Shown here: piece after piece, positions 17,245 to 26,708 of the stretch | Numbering within the stretch: position 1 is the first letter of the stretch | Layout: every line of letters starts with the position of its first letter | Source: an uncultured Mesonia sp. | Lineage (GTDB): Bacteria; Bacteroidota; Bacteroidia; Flavobacteriales; Flavobacteriaceae | DNA: 64,000 nt | Direction: 5' to 3' | Assembly (NCBI GenBank): GCA_947494545.1 | Contig: CANLVH010000011.1 | Span: 38,648-102,647 of the forward strand | Translations under genes and position numbers: made by a program | The notes under the pieces: generated by a model | Told to the model about the DNA's origin: nothing | What the model saw: the letters and a program-made list of their open reading frames with translations, nothing else | The model's database searches: none

Positions 17245-18021
17245 TTAAGATTTTTTAGCAGCTTCTTGTTTGTTTTTTCTAGCTTGGTCTTCTACCTCAC
17301 GCGCTTTAGATAAAGCACTTGCTACCAAACCCGCAGGAATGGTTACAATGCCTACACCAATAAGTAAAATAAAAAAAGTAAAAACTTTTCCACCGGCGGT
17401 TATGGGGTAAACATCTCCATAACCAACTGTGGTTAAGGTAACAATTGCCCACCAACCACTATGTAAGATAGAAGAAAAATTTTCTGGTTGGGCTTTATGT
17501 TCAAAAAAATAAATTCCTGCCGAGGAGAGAAAAATAAAAATAAAGGTTACTAGTAGAAAAAGTATCACTTCTTCTTTAACTATTCTGGCAGCTAGGTTAA
17601 AACGGTTTAAAGCTTTGTTATATCGCACCAGTTTTAAAGCTCTAAAAACGCGAAATATTCTAAAGGCTCGTAACGCTCTAAAATCGTAAAACGTGTTTAG
17701 ATAAAAAGGAAAAATAGCGATAAAGTCTACCAAACCGTAAAAACTAAAAATATATTTAAACGGATTTCTAGCTACATAAATACGTAAAAGATATTCTATA
17801 GAAAACACGATTACACAGAAATATTCGAAGCTTTTTAAAAGAATTTTTATTTCTGCTGAGTTGCCGGGTAAAGTTTCTATCGTAAACGAAATAAGGGATA
17901 GAATAATTAAAGCCTGAATAAAATAATCAAATATTCTACCTTTTTTGCTGGCATTATTTTCTACAATGTCACGTAATTTAGACCGCACGATAATTATTTT
18001 TTGGCCAAGCTTTATACACAA
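17245..18021 (-). CDS. Voltage-gated-type potassium channel
   Basis: Six transmembrane segments and a pore loop. The selectivity filter is in TLTTVGYGDVYP. The S4-like helix carries regularly spaced arginines (RALRAFRIFRVFRALKLVRYNK). A charged, Ala- and Lys-rich C-terminus ends EAAKKS. The frame opens with TTG at 18021; no ATG is available before the first helix, and a GTG at 17988 (VRSKLRD) is an alternative start, so the true N-terminus is uncertain. It is convergent with the SCO gene, only 16 bases apart. Confidence 0.88.
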   Translation of the reverse strand: MCIKLGQKIIIVRSKLRDIVENNASKKGRIFDYFIQALIILSLISFTIETLPGNSAEIKILLKSFEYFCVIVFSIEYLLRIYVARNPFKYIFSFYGLVDFIAIFPFYLNTFYDFRALRAFRIFRVFRALKLVRYNKALNRFNLAARIVKEEVILFLLVTFIFIFLSSAGIYFFEHKAQPENFSSILHSGWWAIVTLTTVGYGDVYPITAGGKVFTFFILLIGVGIVTIPAGLVASALSKAREVEDQARKNKQEAAKKS

Positions 18022-18066
18022 ACCTTGGTTTTTAATATTTAAACTTGTTTAGTAGGTGTACAAAAA

Positions 18067-20187
18067 TTATTCGTCTATCAAAATATTTAAAATTTGAATA
18101 GCGGCATCACTTATTTTTGTACCGGGTCCAAAAACAGCAACCGCGCCGGCATCAAACAAAAAGTCATAATCTGCAGACGGTATAACGCCACCAACAACAA
18201 CCATAATATCTTCTCTGCCCAGTTTTTTTAATTCTTCTAAAACCTGTGGCACTAAAGTTTTGTGACCAGCAGCCAAAGAAGAAACGCCCAAAATATGCAC
18301 ATCATTTTCTACAGCTTGTTTAGCGGCTTCTTGCGGAGTTTGAAACAGAGGGCCAATATCTACATCAAAACCAACGTCTGCATAACCGGTAGCTACAACT
18401 TTAGCTCCACGGTCGTGACCGTCCTGTCCCATTTTTGCAATCATAATCCGGGGTCTTCTACCATCTTGCTCTGCAAATTGGTTGGCCATTTCTCTCGCTT
18501 TCTGGAAAGATTTGTCGTCTTTAATTTCTTTGCTATACACGCCACTAAATGATTTTACTTGTGCTTTATGTCTTCCGTAAACTTCTTCTAAAGCATTGCT
18601 AATCTCTCCAATACTTGCTCGTTCTCGCGCTGCATCTACCGCTAATGCCAGTAGATTGCCACTATTTTCTTTTGCTGCTTTTGTAAGTTTTTCTAACGCT
18701 TTATTAGTTTTTTCTTCGTTGCGTTGCTTGCGTAGGTTTTCTAAACGTTCTATTTGTTGCTTGCGTACGGTTTGGTTGTCTACTTCTAAGGTAACAATGG
18801 GGTCTTCTTTTTCGCGTCTGTATTTGTTGGTGCCAACAATAATATCTTGACCGCTGTCTATAAGCGCTTGTTTTCTGGCGGCAGCTTCTTCTATACGCAT
18901 TTTAGGAATGCCTTTTTCTATAGCTTTGGTCATTCCGCCAAGTTCTTCTACTTCTTCAATGAGTTTCCAGGCTTTTTCTGCAATGTCGTTGGTTAAAGTT
19001 TCTACATAATAGCTACCAGCCCACGGATCTACTGTTTTGGTAATTTGGGTCTCGTCTTGCAAATACAATTGGGTGTTTCTAGCAATTCTAGCAGAAAAAT
19101 CTGATGGTAAAGCTATGGCTTCATCCAGCGCATTAGTATGTAAACTTTGCGTGCCGCCAAAAGCCGCGGCTGCCGCTTCTATACAAGTTCTAGCTACGTT
19201 GTTAAACGGATCTTGTTCTGTTAAACTCCACCCGCTGGTTTGCGAGTGCGTTCGTAAAGATAAAGATTTTGGATTTTTAGGAGTAAACTGCTTAACCAAT
19301 TTTGCCCATAACATTCTACCGGCACGCATTTTGGCAATTTCCATAAAGTGATTCATACCAATTGCCCAAAAGAACGAAAGACGTGGCGCAAACGTGTCAA
19401 TATCCATCCCGGCGTCTAAACCTTTACGGATGTATTCTAGGCCGTCTGCCAAAGTATAGGCCAACTCAATATCGCAAGTGGCGCCGGCTTCTTGCATATG
19501 GTATCCCGAAATACTAATACTATTGAATCGCGGCATATTATTAGAAGTATATTCAAAAATATCCGAAATGATTTTCATTGAAGGCGTAGGCGGATAAATA
19601 TAAGTATTACGCACCATAAACTCTTTTAAAATATCGTTCTGAATGGTGCCCGAAAGTTGTGCAGGTTTTACGCCTTGCTCTTCTGCAGCCACAATATAAA
19701 ACGCCATAATTGGTAAAACAGCGCCATTCATTGTCATAGAAACAGACATTTTATCTAAAGGAATTTGATCAAACAAAACCTTCATATCTTCTACAGAATC
19801 TATAGCAACGCCGGCTTTACCAACATCGCCAACTACACGGTCGTGGTCACTGTCATAACCGCGGTGCGTTGGTAAATCAAACGCAACCGAAAGTCCTTTT
19901 TGCCCGGCAGCTAAATTGCGACGGTAAAAAGCATTACTTTCTTCGGCGGTAGAAAAACCAGCATATTGTCTAATTGTCCAAGGCCGCTTTACGTACATAG
20001 TAGAGTAGGGACCGCGCAAATAAGGCGGAATGCCGGCTGCAAAGTTGAGGTGTTTTAGGTTTTTAGTGTCTTGCGGACTATAAACTTTTTTAATCTTAAT
20101 TTTTTCTGTAGTAGTATATTCACTGCCGGTTTTAGATTGGGCAGTGGCTTTTTTAAGCTTTATATTTTGAAGGTCTTTGCGTTGCAT
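18067..20187 (-). CDS. mutB: Methylmalonyl-CoA mutase large subunit
   Basis: An adenosylcobalamin enzyme interconverting methylmalonyl-CoA and succinyl-CoA (called scpA in some annotations). The 706 residues comprise a TIM-barrel substrate domain ([50 protein letters not shown]) and a C-terminal B12-binding domain whose cobalt-ligating His591 is in [23 protein letters not shown] and VVVGGVIP complete the binding fold. The small subunit gene lies just upstream on the same strand with a gap of 76 bases. Confidence 0.96.
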   Translation of the reverse strand: MQRKDLQNIKLKKATAQSKTGSEYTTTEKIKIKKVYSPQDTKNLKHLNFAAGIPPYLRGPYSTMYVKRPWTIRQYAGFSTAEESNAFYRRNLAAGQKGLSVAFDLPTHRGYDSDHDRVVGDVGKAGVAIDSVEDMKVLFDQIPLDKMSVSMTMNGAVLPIMAFYIVAAEEQGVKPAQLSGTIQNDILKEFMVRNTYIYPPTPSMKIISDIFEYTSNNMPRFNSISISGYHMQEAGATCDIELAYTLADGLEYIRKGLDAGMDIDTFAPRLSFFWAIGMNHFMEIAKMRAGRMLWAKLVKQFTPKNPKSLSLRTHSQTSGWSLTEQDPFNNVARTCIEAAAAAFGGTQSLHTNALDEAIALPSDFSARIARNTQLYLQDETQITKTVDPWAGSYYVETLTNDIAEKAWKLIEEVEELGGMTKAIEKGIPKMRIEEAAARKQALIDSGQDIIVGTNKYRREKEDPIVTLEVDNQTVRKQQIERLENLRKQRNEEKTNKALEKLTKAAKENSGNLLALAVDAARERASIGEISNALEEVYGRHKAQVKSFSGVYSKEIKDDKSFQKAREMANQFAEQDGRRPRIMIAKMGQDGHDRGAKVVATGYADVGFDVDIGPLFQTPQEAAKQAVENDVHILGVSSLAAGHKTLVPQVLEELKKLGREDIMVVVGGVIPSADYDFLFDAGAVAVFGPGTKISDAAIQILNILIDE

Positions 20188-20263
20188 ACTGTGTAAACTT
20201 AGCGGTTAAGATTTTATAATCTAAAAATAATGCTATCAAATTGTGACAGAAAAGAATAGGTTT

Positions 20264-21649
20264 TTAATTTTCTTCTTCTGCTAAACGCTTTCTTTCTAAA
20301 CTTTCTGCTAAGCGCTTCTGAATTATAGGTTGTAATAAGGTTCTGCGTTTTTCTACTTTAAGAAAAGGATCTATTTCAATTTCAGTAGCCATCTTATCTT
20401 CTTCGTTTTTATACTTATTGGTACCTACTAAAACTTTATTAGCTTCTTTGAAAGAATTTTCTTCTTTTTTGGCACTTTCTGAAATTTTACGCTGAATGAT
20501 ACCTTCCTTCAATTGCTTTAAATAGCCGCCGCCTTTTTCTATATCTTTAAAAATTTTCAACGCTTTTTCGCTCAATTTTTGGGTTAATTCTTCTATATAA
20601 TAGCTGCCATCGCTAATGTTGCTTACTTTGTTAAAATAGCTTTCTTCTTTTAAAATAAGCAATTGATTGCGGGCTATGCGTGTGCCAAATTCGTTTTTTT
20701 TATGGTAGAAAGAATCATAGGCTATATTGCAAACATAATCTGCGCCACCCAAAATTGCGCTCATACATTCTGTAGTTGTACGTAATAAATTTACATTATA
20801 ATCGTAAAGTGTTTTATTCCGTAAAGTAGGGAAGGCAAGAATTTTTATTGCTTCCGGAGCAGAATAGGCTTGTGCTATACTGGCATATAAATTACGCAAA
20901 GCTCGTAATTTTGCAATTTCAAAAAAGTAGTTGGACCCGCAAGCTACTTTAAATGTTGGTTTAAAGTTTTGTAAAGCTTCTGGTTTATTTTGGTGTAAAT
21001 AATTTAAATATTCGTTTACATGTGCTAAGCTATAAGCTAATTCTTGCACAATTGTAGCACCGGCATTTTGATAGACAGCAGTGTTTATGCTAAGAATTTG
21101 CGGAAAGGTTTTTTGATATGACACAGCAGTTTCTAAAGTCTTAAAATCTGCTTTAAGGTTTTTGTGCCAATTTCCGCTGGCAGCCAAATGTCCTATTATG
21201 TCTACACCTAAACTAACTTGGTGCTTCTTGTTTTCTAAAATGCGCCCTAATTCTGCTAGATTTTCTTCCGTAAAGCTATTATTACTTTCTACAAAAACGG
21301 GAATTTGCGCTATATCAAAACTATTAAAAAGCTTTTTTAAGTCAATATCATCTGCCGTAAGTTGTAGCCATAAAGCTTCGGTACCTTTAGACAAAGCGTG
21401 TTTAATGGCCGTGATACCTTTATCCGTATCGTCTATTTCAAATTTTTCGATTACTTGCCATTTTTCCGGAGTGGCAGAGATTTCTCTTTCCGTAAAGTCG
21501 TCTAAATGATAAAAAGGTTTTACGTCAATACCTTCTCTGCTATGAAAAATCAAATTTTCATAATCTTCTCCTTTTAGGTCGGCTTGTATTTTTTGTTTCC
21601 ATTCTTTGGAAGAAACTTCGTTAAAACCTTCAAATAATGTTTTGGGCAT
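20264..21649 (-). CDS. mutA: Methylmalonyl-CoA mutase small subunit
   Basis: 461 residues related to the TIM-barrel part of the large subunit (QILSINTAVYQNAGATIVQELAYSL, ARNQLLILKEESYFNKVSNISDGSYYIEELT). It lacks a B12-binding domain and the DGHDRG motif, as expected for the non-catalytic small subunit. It begins MPKTLFEGFNEVSSKEWKQKI, typical of Bacteroidota small subunits. It starts two bases after the FtsB-like gene's stop, so the order ftsB-like, mutA, mutB suggests co-transcription. Three CTTTACGGAA copies lie within it. Confidence 0.94.
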   Translation of the reverse strand: MPKTLFEGFNEVSSKEWKQKIQADLKGEDYENLIFHSREGIDVKPFYHLDDFTEREISATPEKWQVIEKFEIDDTDKGITAIKHALSKGTEALWLQLTADDIDLKKLFNSFDIAQIPVFVESNNSFTEENLAELGRILENKKHQVSLGVDIIGHLAASGNWHKNLKADFKTLETAVSYQKTFPQILSINTAVYQNAGATIVQELAYSLAHVNEYLNYLHQNKPEALQNFKPTFKVACGSNYFFEIAKLRALRNLYASIAQAYSAPEAIKILAFPTLRNKTLYDYNVNLLRTTTECMSAILGGADYVCNIAYDSFYHKKNEFGTRIARNQLLILKEESYFNKVSNISDGSYYIEELTQKLSEKALKIFKDIEKGGGYLKQLKEGIIQRKISESAKKEENSFKEANKVLVGTNKYKNEEDKMATEIEIDPFLKVEKRRTLLQPIIQKRLAESLERKRLAEEEN

Positions 21650-21651
21650 AA

Positions 21652-21975
21652 TTAATTGGTTTTGCTACTGTCTTGAAATTCTATAATATAAACTTCTTCG
21701 TTATCGCGCTTCATAAAATAAGTTTCGCGAGCAAATTTTTCTAATTCAAAAGAGTCGTCTAAACCTTGTATGATAGCTTTATCGTGCTGTATTTCTTTTT
21801 GGTAATATTCTTTGTTGTTCTCAAGCTTGTCCAGCTCTTGGTCTAGTTCATTATGTACCATAAGAGAATTGCTGTCAAAGAAAGCCATCCAGACAGTAAA
21901 GATTAGTAAAATAAGCACATATCTGTTGCCTACAATTTTAAACCAGCGTTTTTGACGCAACTCTTTAAACCTCAT
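21652..21975 (-). CDS. FtsB/DivIC-type septum formation protein
   Basis: 107 residues: a short basic cytoplasmic tail, one transmembrane helix (YVLILLIFTVWMAFF, about residues 19-33) and a periplasmic coiled coil (LDQELDKLENNKEYYQKEIQHDKAIIQGL) ending in FARETYFMKRDNEEVYII, the characteristic DivIC/FtsB C-terminal block. Such proteins bridge FtsL and FtsQ in the divisome. It lies 18 bases after udk and two bases before mutA. Confidence 0.9.
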   Translation of the reverse strand: MRFKELRQKRWFKIVGNRYVLILLIFTVWMAFFDSNSLMVHNELDQELDKLENNKEYYQKEIQHDKAIIQGLDDSFELEKFARETYFMKRDNEEVYIIEFQDSSKTN

Positions 21976-21993
21976 CTATGCGAAGATACAAAA

Positions 21994-22602
21994 TTAGTCT
22001 AAACGCTGCTTGATTATAGACTGAACAATATCTACCCCAACGGTGTTATAACGGTTGTACGGAATTATGATATCTGCAAATTCTTTAGAAGGTTCTATAA
22101 ATTGTTGGTGCATGGGTTTTAAGGTATTTTGATACCGGTCTAAAACTTCTTGTAAATCTCTGCCGCGCTCGTTAATATCTCGTTTTAATCTTCTTATTAA
22201 ACGCTCATCACTGTCTGTATGCACAAAAATTTTTATATCGAATAATTTACGAAGTTCGGGATTGGTAAGAATTAAAATTCCTTCTACCAACATTACCTTT
22301 TTAGGATGCGTCTCTATGGTCTCTCCCGTACGGTTGTGTTCTTTGAAAGAATATACGGGTTGTGGTACAGATTTTCCTTTTTTTAGCTGTTTAAGGTGGT
22401 CTACCAAAAGCTCAAAATCTATAGACTGCGGATGATCAAAATTAATTTTTGTACGCGCTTCGTAAGATAGGTCGCTGGTATCGCGGTAATAGGAATCTTG
22501 GGTTATTACCTCAACTTCTTTATGTCGGAGTTCGTTTACAATGGTTTTAACAACAGTAGTTTTTCCACTGCCTGTCCCGCCGGCAATCCCAATTGTGAGC
22601 AT
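21994..22602 (-). CDS. udk: Uridine kinase
   Basis: It phosphorylates uridine and cytidine in pyrimidine salvage. The 202 residues contain the P-loop GGTGSGKTT (residues 8-16), QDSYYRD, FDHPQSIDFELLVDHL, YSFKEHNRT, VEGILIL and RLIRRLKRDINERGRDL, all standard for the family. It is first in a likely udk, ftsB-like, mutA, mutB run on the minus strand. Confidence 0.96.
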   Translation of the reverse strand: MLTIGIAGGTGSGKTTVVKTIVNELRHKEVEVITQDSYYRDTSDLSYEARTKINFDHPQSIDFELLVDHLKQLKKGKSVPQPVYSFKEHNRTGETIETHPKKVMLVEGILILTNPELRKLFDIKIFVHTDSDERLIRRLKRDINERGRDLQEVLDRYQNTLKPMHQQFIEPSKEFADIIIPYNRYNTVGVDIVQSIIKQRLD

Positions 22603-22677
22603 AAATTCTAATTTTCTACAAAACTAATCATAATTTAAAATTATAAAATAATTAACATATTATTTTTTTACCGAATG

Positions 22678-23292
22678 TTATTCTAAACGCTTAATTTGGC
22701 GGTTTACAAACAATTTTAATCGGTATAACCAATGTGTAGAAGCGTGCTCTTTACTGATATTGTGTTTTTTACTGAAACTTTCTATGGCAGCAGAAAGATT
22801 GCCGGTGGCTTCAATTTTATTCCAAAATAATTTAAAATCTTCAGCAATAGTTTCTAACTGAATGGTAATATGCGGTTTGTCTGTTAAAAATTCTTCTATG
22901 GTAGTGGTAATGGTTTCTACATAATCGTGACAAATTGCTAAACGGTCTTCTTTGTTCAACATCTCTGGCGGATTCATTTTTATTGCTTCAGAATAGGCGT
23001 TTATTATACTTTTAGGTTTAAAAAAGCGGTTAAAATGACTTTTGGCCGTAGCGTTTTTATCGCGTTTTAAATGCACGTACAAAACATCTTTAGGGAAATG
23101 TTTATGTAGTTCTGCCAGATGCCAACTCAATCTATTATCTGCCTCGATATGATTTTCCGCGTAAGCGAAACGTTCTTTTCCTAACTTTTGCGTTCTACTT
23201 TCGTGTGCGGCGGTAAAGTTGTCTATATATTTACAAGCATTTATAAAACTATAAGAGCCGCAGCGGCCGGTACCTACTACAAATACACGCAT
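22678..23292 (-). CDS. Sulfotransferase-like P-loop protein
   Basis: The start is ATG 23292 (MRVFVVGTGRCGSYSF), giving 204 residues; a TTG 24 bases upstream would extend it without support. The beginning matches the PAPS 5'-phosphate loop of sulfotransferases (VGTGRCGS). A later segment, VLYVHLKRDKNATAKSHFNRF, resembles the 3'-phosphate-binding region with its conserved Arg and Ser. No membrane segment or signal is seen. The acceptor is unknown and activity is not proven. The 230-base stretch downstream has no clear gene. Confidence 0.7.
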   Translation of the reverse strand: MRVFVVGTGRCGSYSFINACKYIDNFTAAHESRTQKLGKERFAYAENHIEADNRLSWHLAELHKHFPKDVLYVHLKRDKNATAKSHFNRFFKPKSIINAYSEAIKMNPPEMLNKEDRLAICHDYVETITTTIEEFLTDKPHITIQLETIAEDFKLFWNKIEATGNLSAAIESFSKKHNISKEHASTHWLYRLKLFVNRQIKRLE

Positions 23293-23522
23293 TTTTTTAC
23301 TGAATTTTAACGGCAAAGATATACATTTACAAATTAAGCAGATTGCAATATATCTCTTCTTTAACTACTGAAATTATATTGTAAGCCAAAAATATTATGC
23401 TTATAAACCATTGCATTTTTTAAACTTATTCCTATTGATTATTTAGATTTAGGAAACGTAAAATTAAACGCTATTTTATCACCATTTTTAAAATCTTTTA
23501 CTGAATTTTTAAAAGTTTACCG

Positions 23523-25499
23523 CTATTCTTTTTTATAGCCTAACAAGCGTAAAGCATTGAGAACCACCAAAAGGGTAGAACCTTCATGAAAGGCAACCGC
23601 AATACCAATAGACGCCAAGTTTAAAATACTTACGGGAATTAAAACAGCTACCATTCCTAAACTAATCCAAAGGTTTTGTTTGATAATTCTTTTTGTTTGT
23701 CGGCTTAAACCAATGGCAAAAGGCAATATTTCTAATTTGTCTGCCATTAATGCAATATCTGCGGTTTCTAAAGCTACATCGCTACCGGCAGCGCCCATAG
23801 CAATTCCTACCGTGCTGTTGGCCATAGCCGGCGCATCGTTTACGCCGTCTCCAACCATAGCAAGTTTTTTTTCTTTTTTAGCCAGTTCTTTTACAGCGGC
23901 CACTTTTTCTTCTGGTAGTAGACTTCCTTGCGTATTGGCAATTCCTATTTCTTTTGCAACTGCATCTGCCACATTTTGATTATCGCCAGTGAGCATTATC
24001 ATCTTTCTAATGCCAATGCTTTTGAGCTTTAGCAAAGTAGATTTGGCCGTTTTTCTAGGTGTATCCATCAAGCCTAAAATGCCTATAAATTCTTTACCGC
24101 GCTTGATTAACATGGTGGTTTTACCGTTTTTTTCTAACGCGCTTACTTGCTTTTTAACACTTTCTGGAACAGGGTTTTTTAAATTTTCATACAAGTTTAA
24201 ATTGCCTATATATACACTTTCATTTTCAACCGTGGCTTTAAGCCCTTTTCCTTGCACAGCTTCTAAATTTGTAACTTCTAAAGAGGTTTCTTTTTGCATT
24301 AGTTTTTTGGTTGCATCTCTAACCACTGCTCTAGCCAGAGGATGATCGCTTAACTTTTCTATGCTAATTGCCGTTTTTAATAGTTTTTCTTCTTCATAAT
24401 TATTTAAGCAAATTACGTCTGTAAGTTTTGGTTTACCCTCTGTTAGCGTTCCGGTTTTATCAAAAGCTATAGCAGTTAAACCACCCAGATCTTCCAGTGG
24501 TTTTCCGCCCTTAATTAAAACACCGCGATTGGCTGCTCTGGCAACTCCGCTAAGAACCGCTGCAGGAGTAGATATTGCCAAGGCACACGGACTTGCAGCT
24601 ACCAAAACCACTAACGAGCGGTAAAGGCTTTCGCTCCAAGTTTCATCAACAATTAAAAAAGCAAAATTTAAAAGCACAACTAGCGCAATTACTGCCGGCA
24701 CATAATAAATTTCGAATTTTTTGGTAAGTAACTGCGTGGGCGATTTCTGTTCTTGCGCTTCCTCTACCATTCTTATCAATCTGTTAATGGTAGAGTCTTG
24801 CGCTTCTTTGGTAATTCTTATTTCTAAACTGTTGTTGCCGTTTATAGTTCCTGAAAAAACGTGATGCTCACTGGTTGTCTTTTTACTATGAAGACTTTCT
24901 TCTTGCTTTGTAGAAAACGGTTTCTTTTCTACCGGCATACTTTCGCCGGTAATAGGAGATTGGTCTACGCTGCTTTCTCCTTTTATTACCACGCCGTCTG
25001 CTGCAATTTTGGTATGTGGCCTTACCAAAATAACATCATCTACTTTTAAATTTTCTATTGGCGTTTCTTTTATTTTTCCAGCTTTTTTTAGCAAAGCCGT
25101 ATTGGGAGCCAAATCACTTAAAGCGGCAATAGATTTTTGTGCTTTTCATAATGCATAATGTTCTAAAGCGTGACCTAAACTAAATAAAAACAGCAACAAT
25201 GCACCTTCTGCCCATTTGTCTAAATATGCCGCACCAATAGCAGCTACCAGCATAAGAAAATCTATTTCAAAACCGGCTTGTTTTAATTTATCTACCGTTT
25301 CTATAAAAGCAAAGTAGCCTCCAAAGAAATAGGAAATTATATAACCAGCCAAAGAGTAACCGGGTTCCAACTCTGTAAACTGAGCTATAACAAACCCAAT
25401 TGTGAGAAAGATTCCGCTTAAAGCGGAAAAATAAATCTCGGTGTTTTCACCAAAAATTCCCCCGTGGTGATAATCGTGCTTTTCTTTTTTATTAGACAT
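23523..25499 (-). pseudogene. P1B-4-type heavy-metal ATPase interrupted by in-frame TGA
   Basis: One reading frame of 658 codons is split by a single TGA at 25146-25148, between EHYAL and KAQKSIAAL. The upstream piece (117 residues) has the His-rich start KHDYHHGG and the first helices ending in HALEHYAL. The downstream piece, in the same frame, carries TGES, the transmembrane SPC motif (AASPCALAISTP), DKTGTLTEGKP, GDGVNDAPA and the terminal AVAFHEGSTLLVVLNALRL. SPC with HEGS/T marks the P1B-4 group (Co2+/Zn2+/Fe2+ export). Homologues usually read HYAM-x-KA here; GGA to TGA would be a one-base change. There is no ATG after the stop that would restart a full domain. It is therefore either a nonsense mutant or a sequence error. 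It is adjacent to czcBA. Confidence 0.85.
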
Positions 25500-25532
25500 T
25501 TTATTAAATTAGTTTTTATGAAATGCATTCTT

Positions 25533-26702
25533 TTAATGCGAATGACCGCCTTCTCCTTTTTTAGATTCGGCTAAAATAAAGTAGGCATTGTTGTAAGCAA
25601 ATTGGGCGTTTTCAGGAATTTCTTCTAAAAGTTGAATACTTTGCCACTTTTGATGTTTTATACCGGGCTTTACCGGTACCGGAATAAAAGTCCATTCTTT
25701 TCCGTCTTTTATTGCTCTAAAAATTATGTGGTTATTAGCATCTTTAACAATAGCACTCTCAGGAAGTGCAAGCGATTTAGAATCTTCTGTAAGAATTTTT
25801 CCTTCTATATACATTCCCGGAATTAATTGATCTTTATAATCGTTAATTTCTGCGTGCACGTGTACCGCGTTAACCTCTTTTTCAAAAGCTTTAGAAACCG
25901 AATAAATATTGGCTCGTAATTCTTTATCTCCTAAAGATTGCACATTAAAAAGTACTTCTTGCCCTTCTTTTACTTTGTGCGCATCTTTTTCGTACACTAA
26001 GAAATCTGCGTGAATATGTTCTGTATTCATTATTTCGAACAAATTGGTTTGCGGTTCTACATATTGGCCGGTTTTTACTTCTACTTTTTGTACAAAACCC
26101 TTTATAGGGCTTGATAATGCAACCCGTTCTTGAATATTACCTTGCTGAATATTTCCGGGACTTAAATTAAGCAAACGTAATTTTGCCGCCAAACCATTTA
26201 GTAAACCTTTTCTGGCTTTATAATTGGCTTCTGCTTTTTGATAATTCATACCAGAACCCACGCCGGCTTCGTAAAGCTTTTTTTGTCTCTGGTATTCTTT
26301 TTGTAAATATTCTTGCTCGTTAAAAGCTTCCAAATATCTTGTTTGTAGCTCTATAATATTTGGGTGTGATAAAAGGGCAACAATTTGTCCTTTTTTTACT
26401 TCTTCTCCTTCAATTACTTTTATTTCTTTTACGTTAGCGCCAACAATAGATGTAATGCTGGCTTCGTTTTGTGGCGGCACTTCTAAGGTACCATTTGCTT
26501 CAATAAAACCGCTCATATTTCTTGTAGCTAAAGTATCTACTTTTAAATTTAAAGCTTCTGCTTGTTTAAAAGATAGGTGTATTTCGTTACTATCTTCATG
26601 CTCGGTTTCTTGTTGGTTATTAGACTCTTTTTCTGTATCGGAATTGTTTTGACAGCCAACTAAAATTCCGCAAAGTAATAATATATATATAGTGAATTTC
26701 AT
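25533..26702 (-). CDS. czcB: CzcB-type RND efflux periplasmic adaptor
   Basis: The membrane-fusion protein of a heavy-metal RND pump. The 389-residue lipoprotein has the lipobox LLCGILVGC. The biotinyl-lipoyl halves flank a helical hairpin (VKEIKVIEGEEVKKGQIVALLSHPNIIELQTRYLE and later VALSSPIKGFVQKVEVKTGQYVEPQTNLFEI). The C-terminus ends in a His- and Gly-rich tail (GEGGHSH). It follows the CzcA-TolC fusion on the same strand with a gap of six bases, so the pump is encoded as one unit. The metal is not predictable beyond divalent cations or Cu/Ag. Confidence 0.9.
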   Translation of the reverse strand: MKFTIYILLLCGILVGCQNNSDTEKESNNQQETEHEDSNEIHLSFKQAEALNLKVDTLATRNMSGFIEANGTLEVPPQNEASITSIVGANVKEIKVIEGEEVKKGQIVALLSHPNIIELQTRYLEAFNEQEYLQKEYQRQKKLYEAGVGSGMNYQKAEANYKARKGLLNGLAAKLRLLNLSPGNIQQGNIQERVALSSPIKGFVQKVEVKTGQYVEPQTNLFEIMNTEHIHADFLVYEKDAHKVKEGQEVLFNVQSLGDKELRANIYSVSKAFEKEVNAVHVHAEINDYKDQLIPGMYIEGKILTEDSKSLALPESAIVKDANNHIIFRAIKDGKEWTFIPVPVKPGIKHQKWQSIQLLEEIPENAQFAYNNAYFILAESKKGEGGHSH

Positions 26703-26708
26703 TGTGTT

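Noticed and set aside
23439..23513. 25-codon open stretch on the minus strand ending NGDKIAFNFTFPKSK, resembling a protein C-terminus
   Set aside because: Too short, preceded by a stop and without a start; possible decayed gene end but not supportable as a feature.
23523..25112. Separate metal ATPase starting at TTG 25112
   Set aside because: The frame is continuous with the upstream piece except for one TGA; the protein would lack its first helices.
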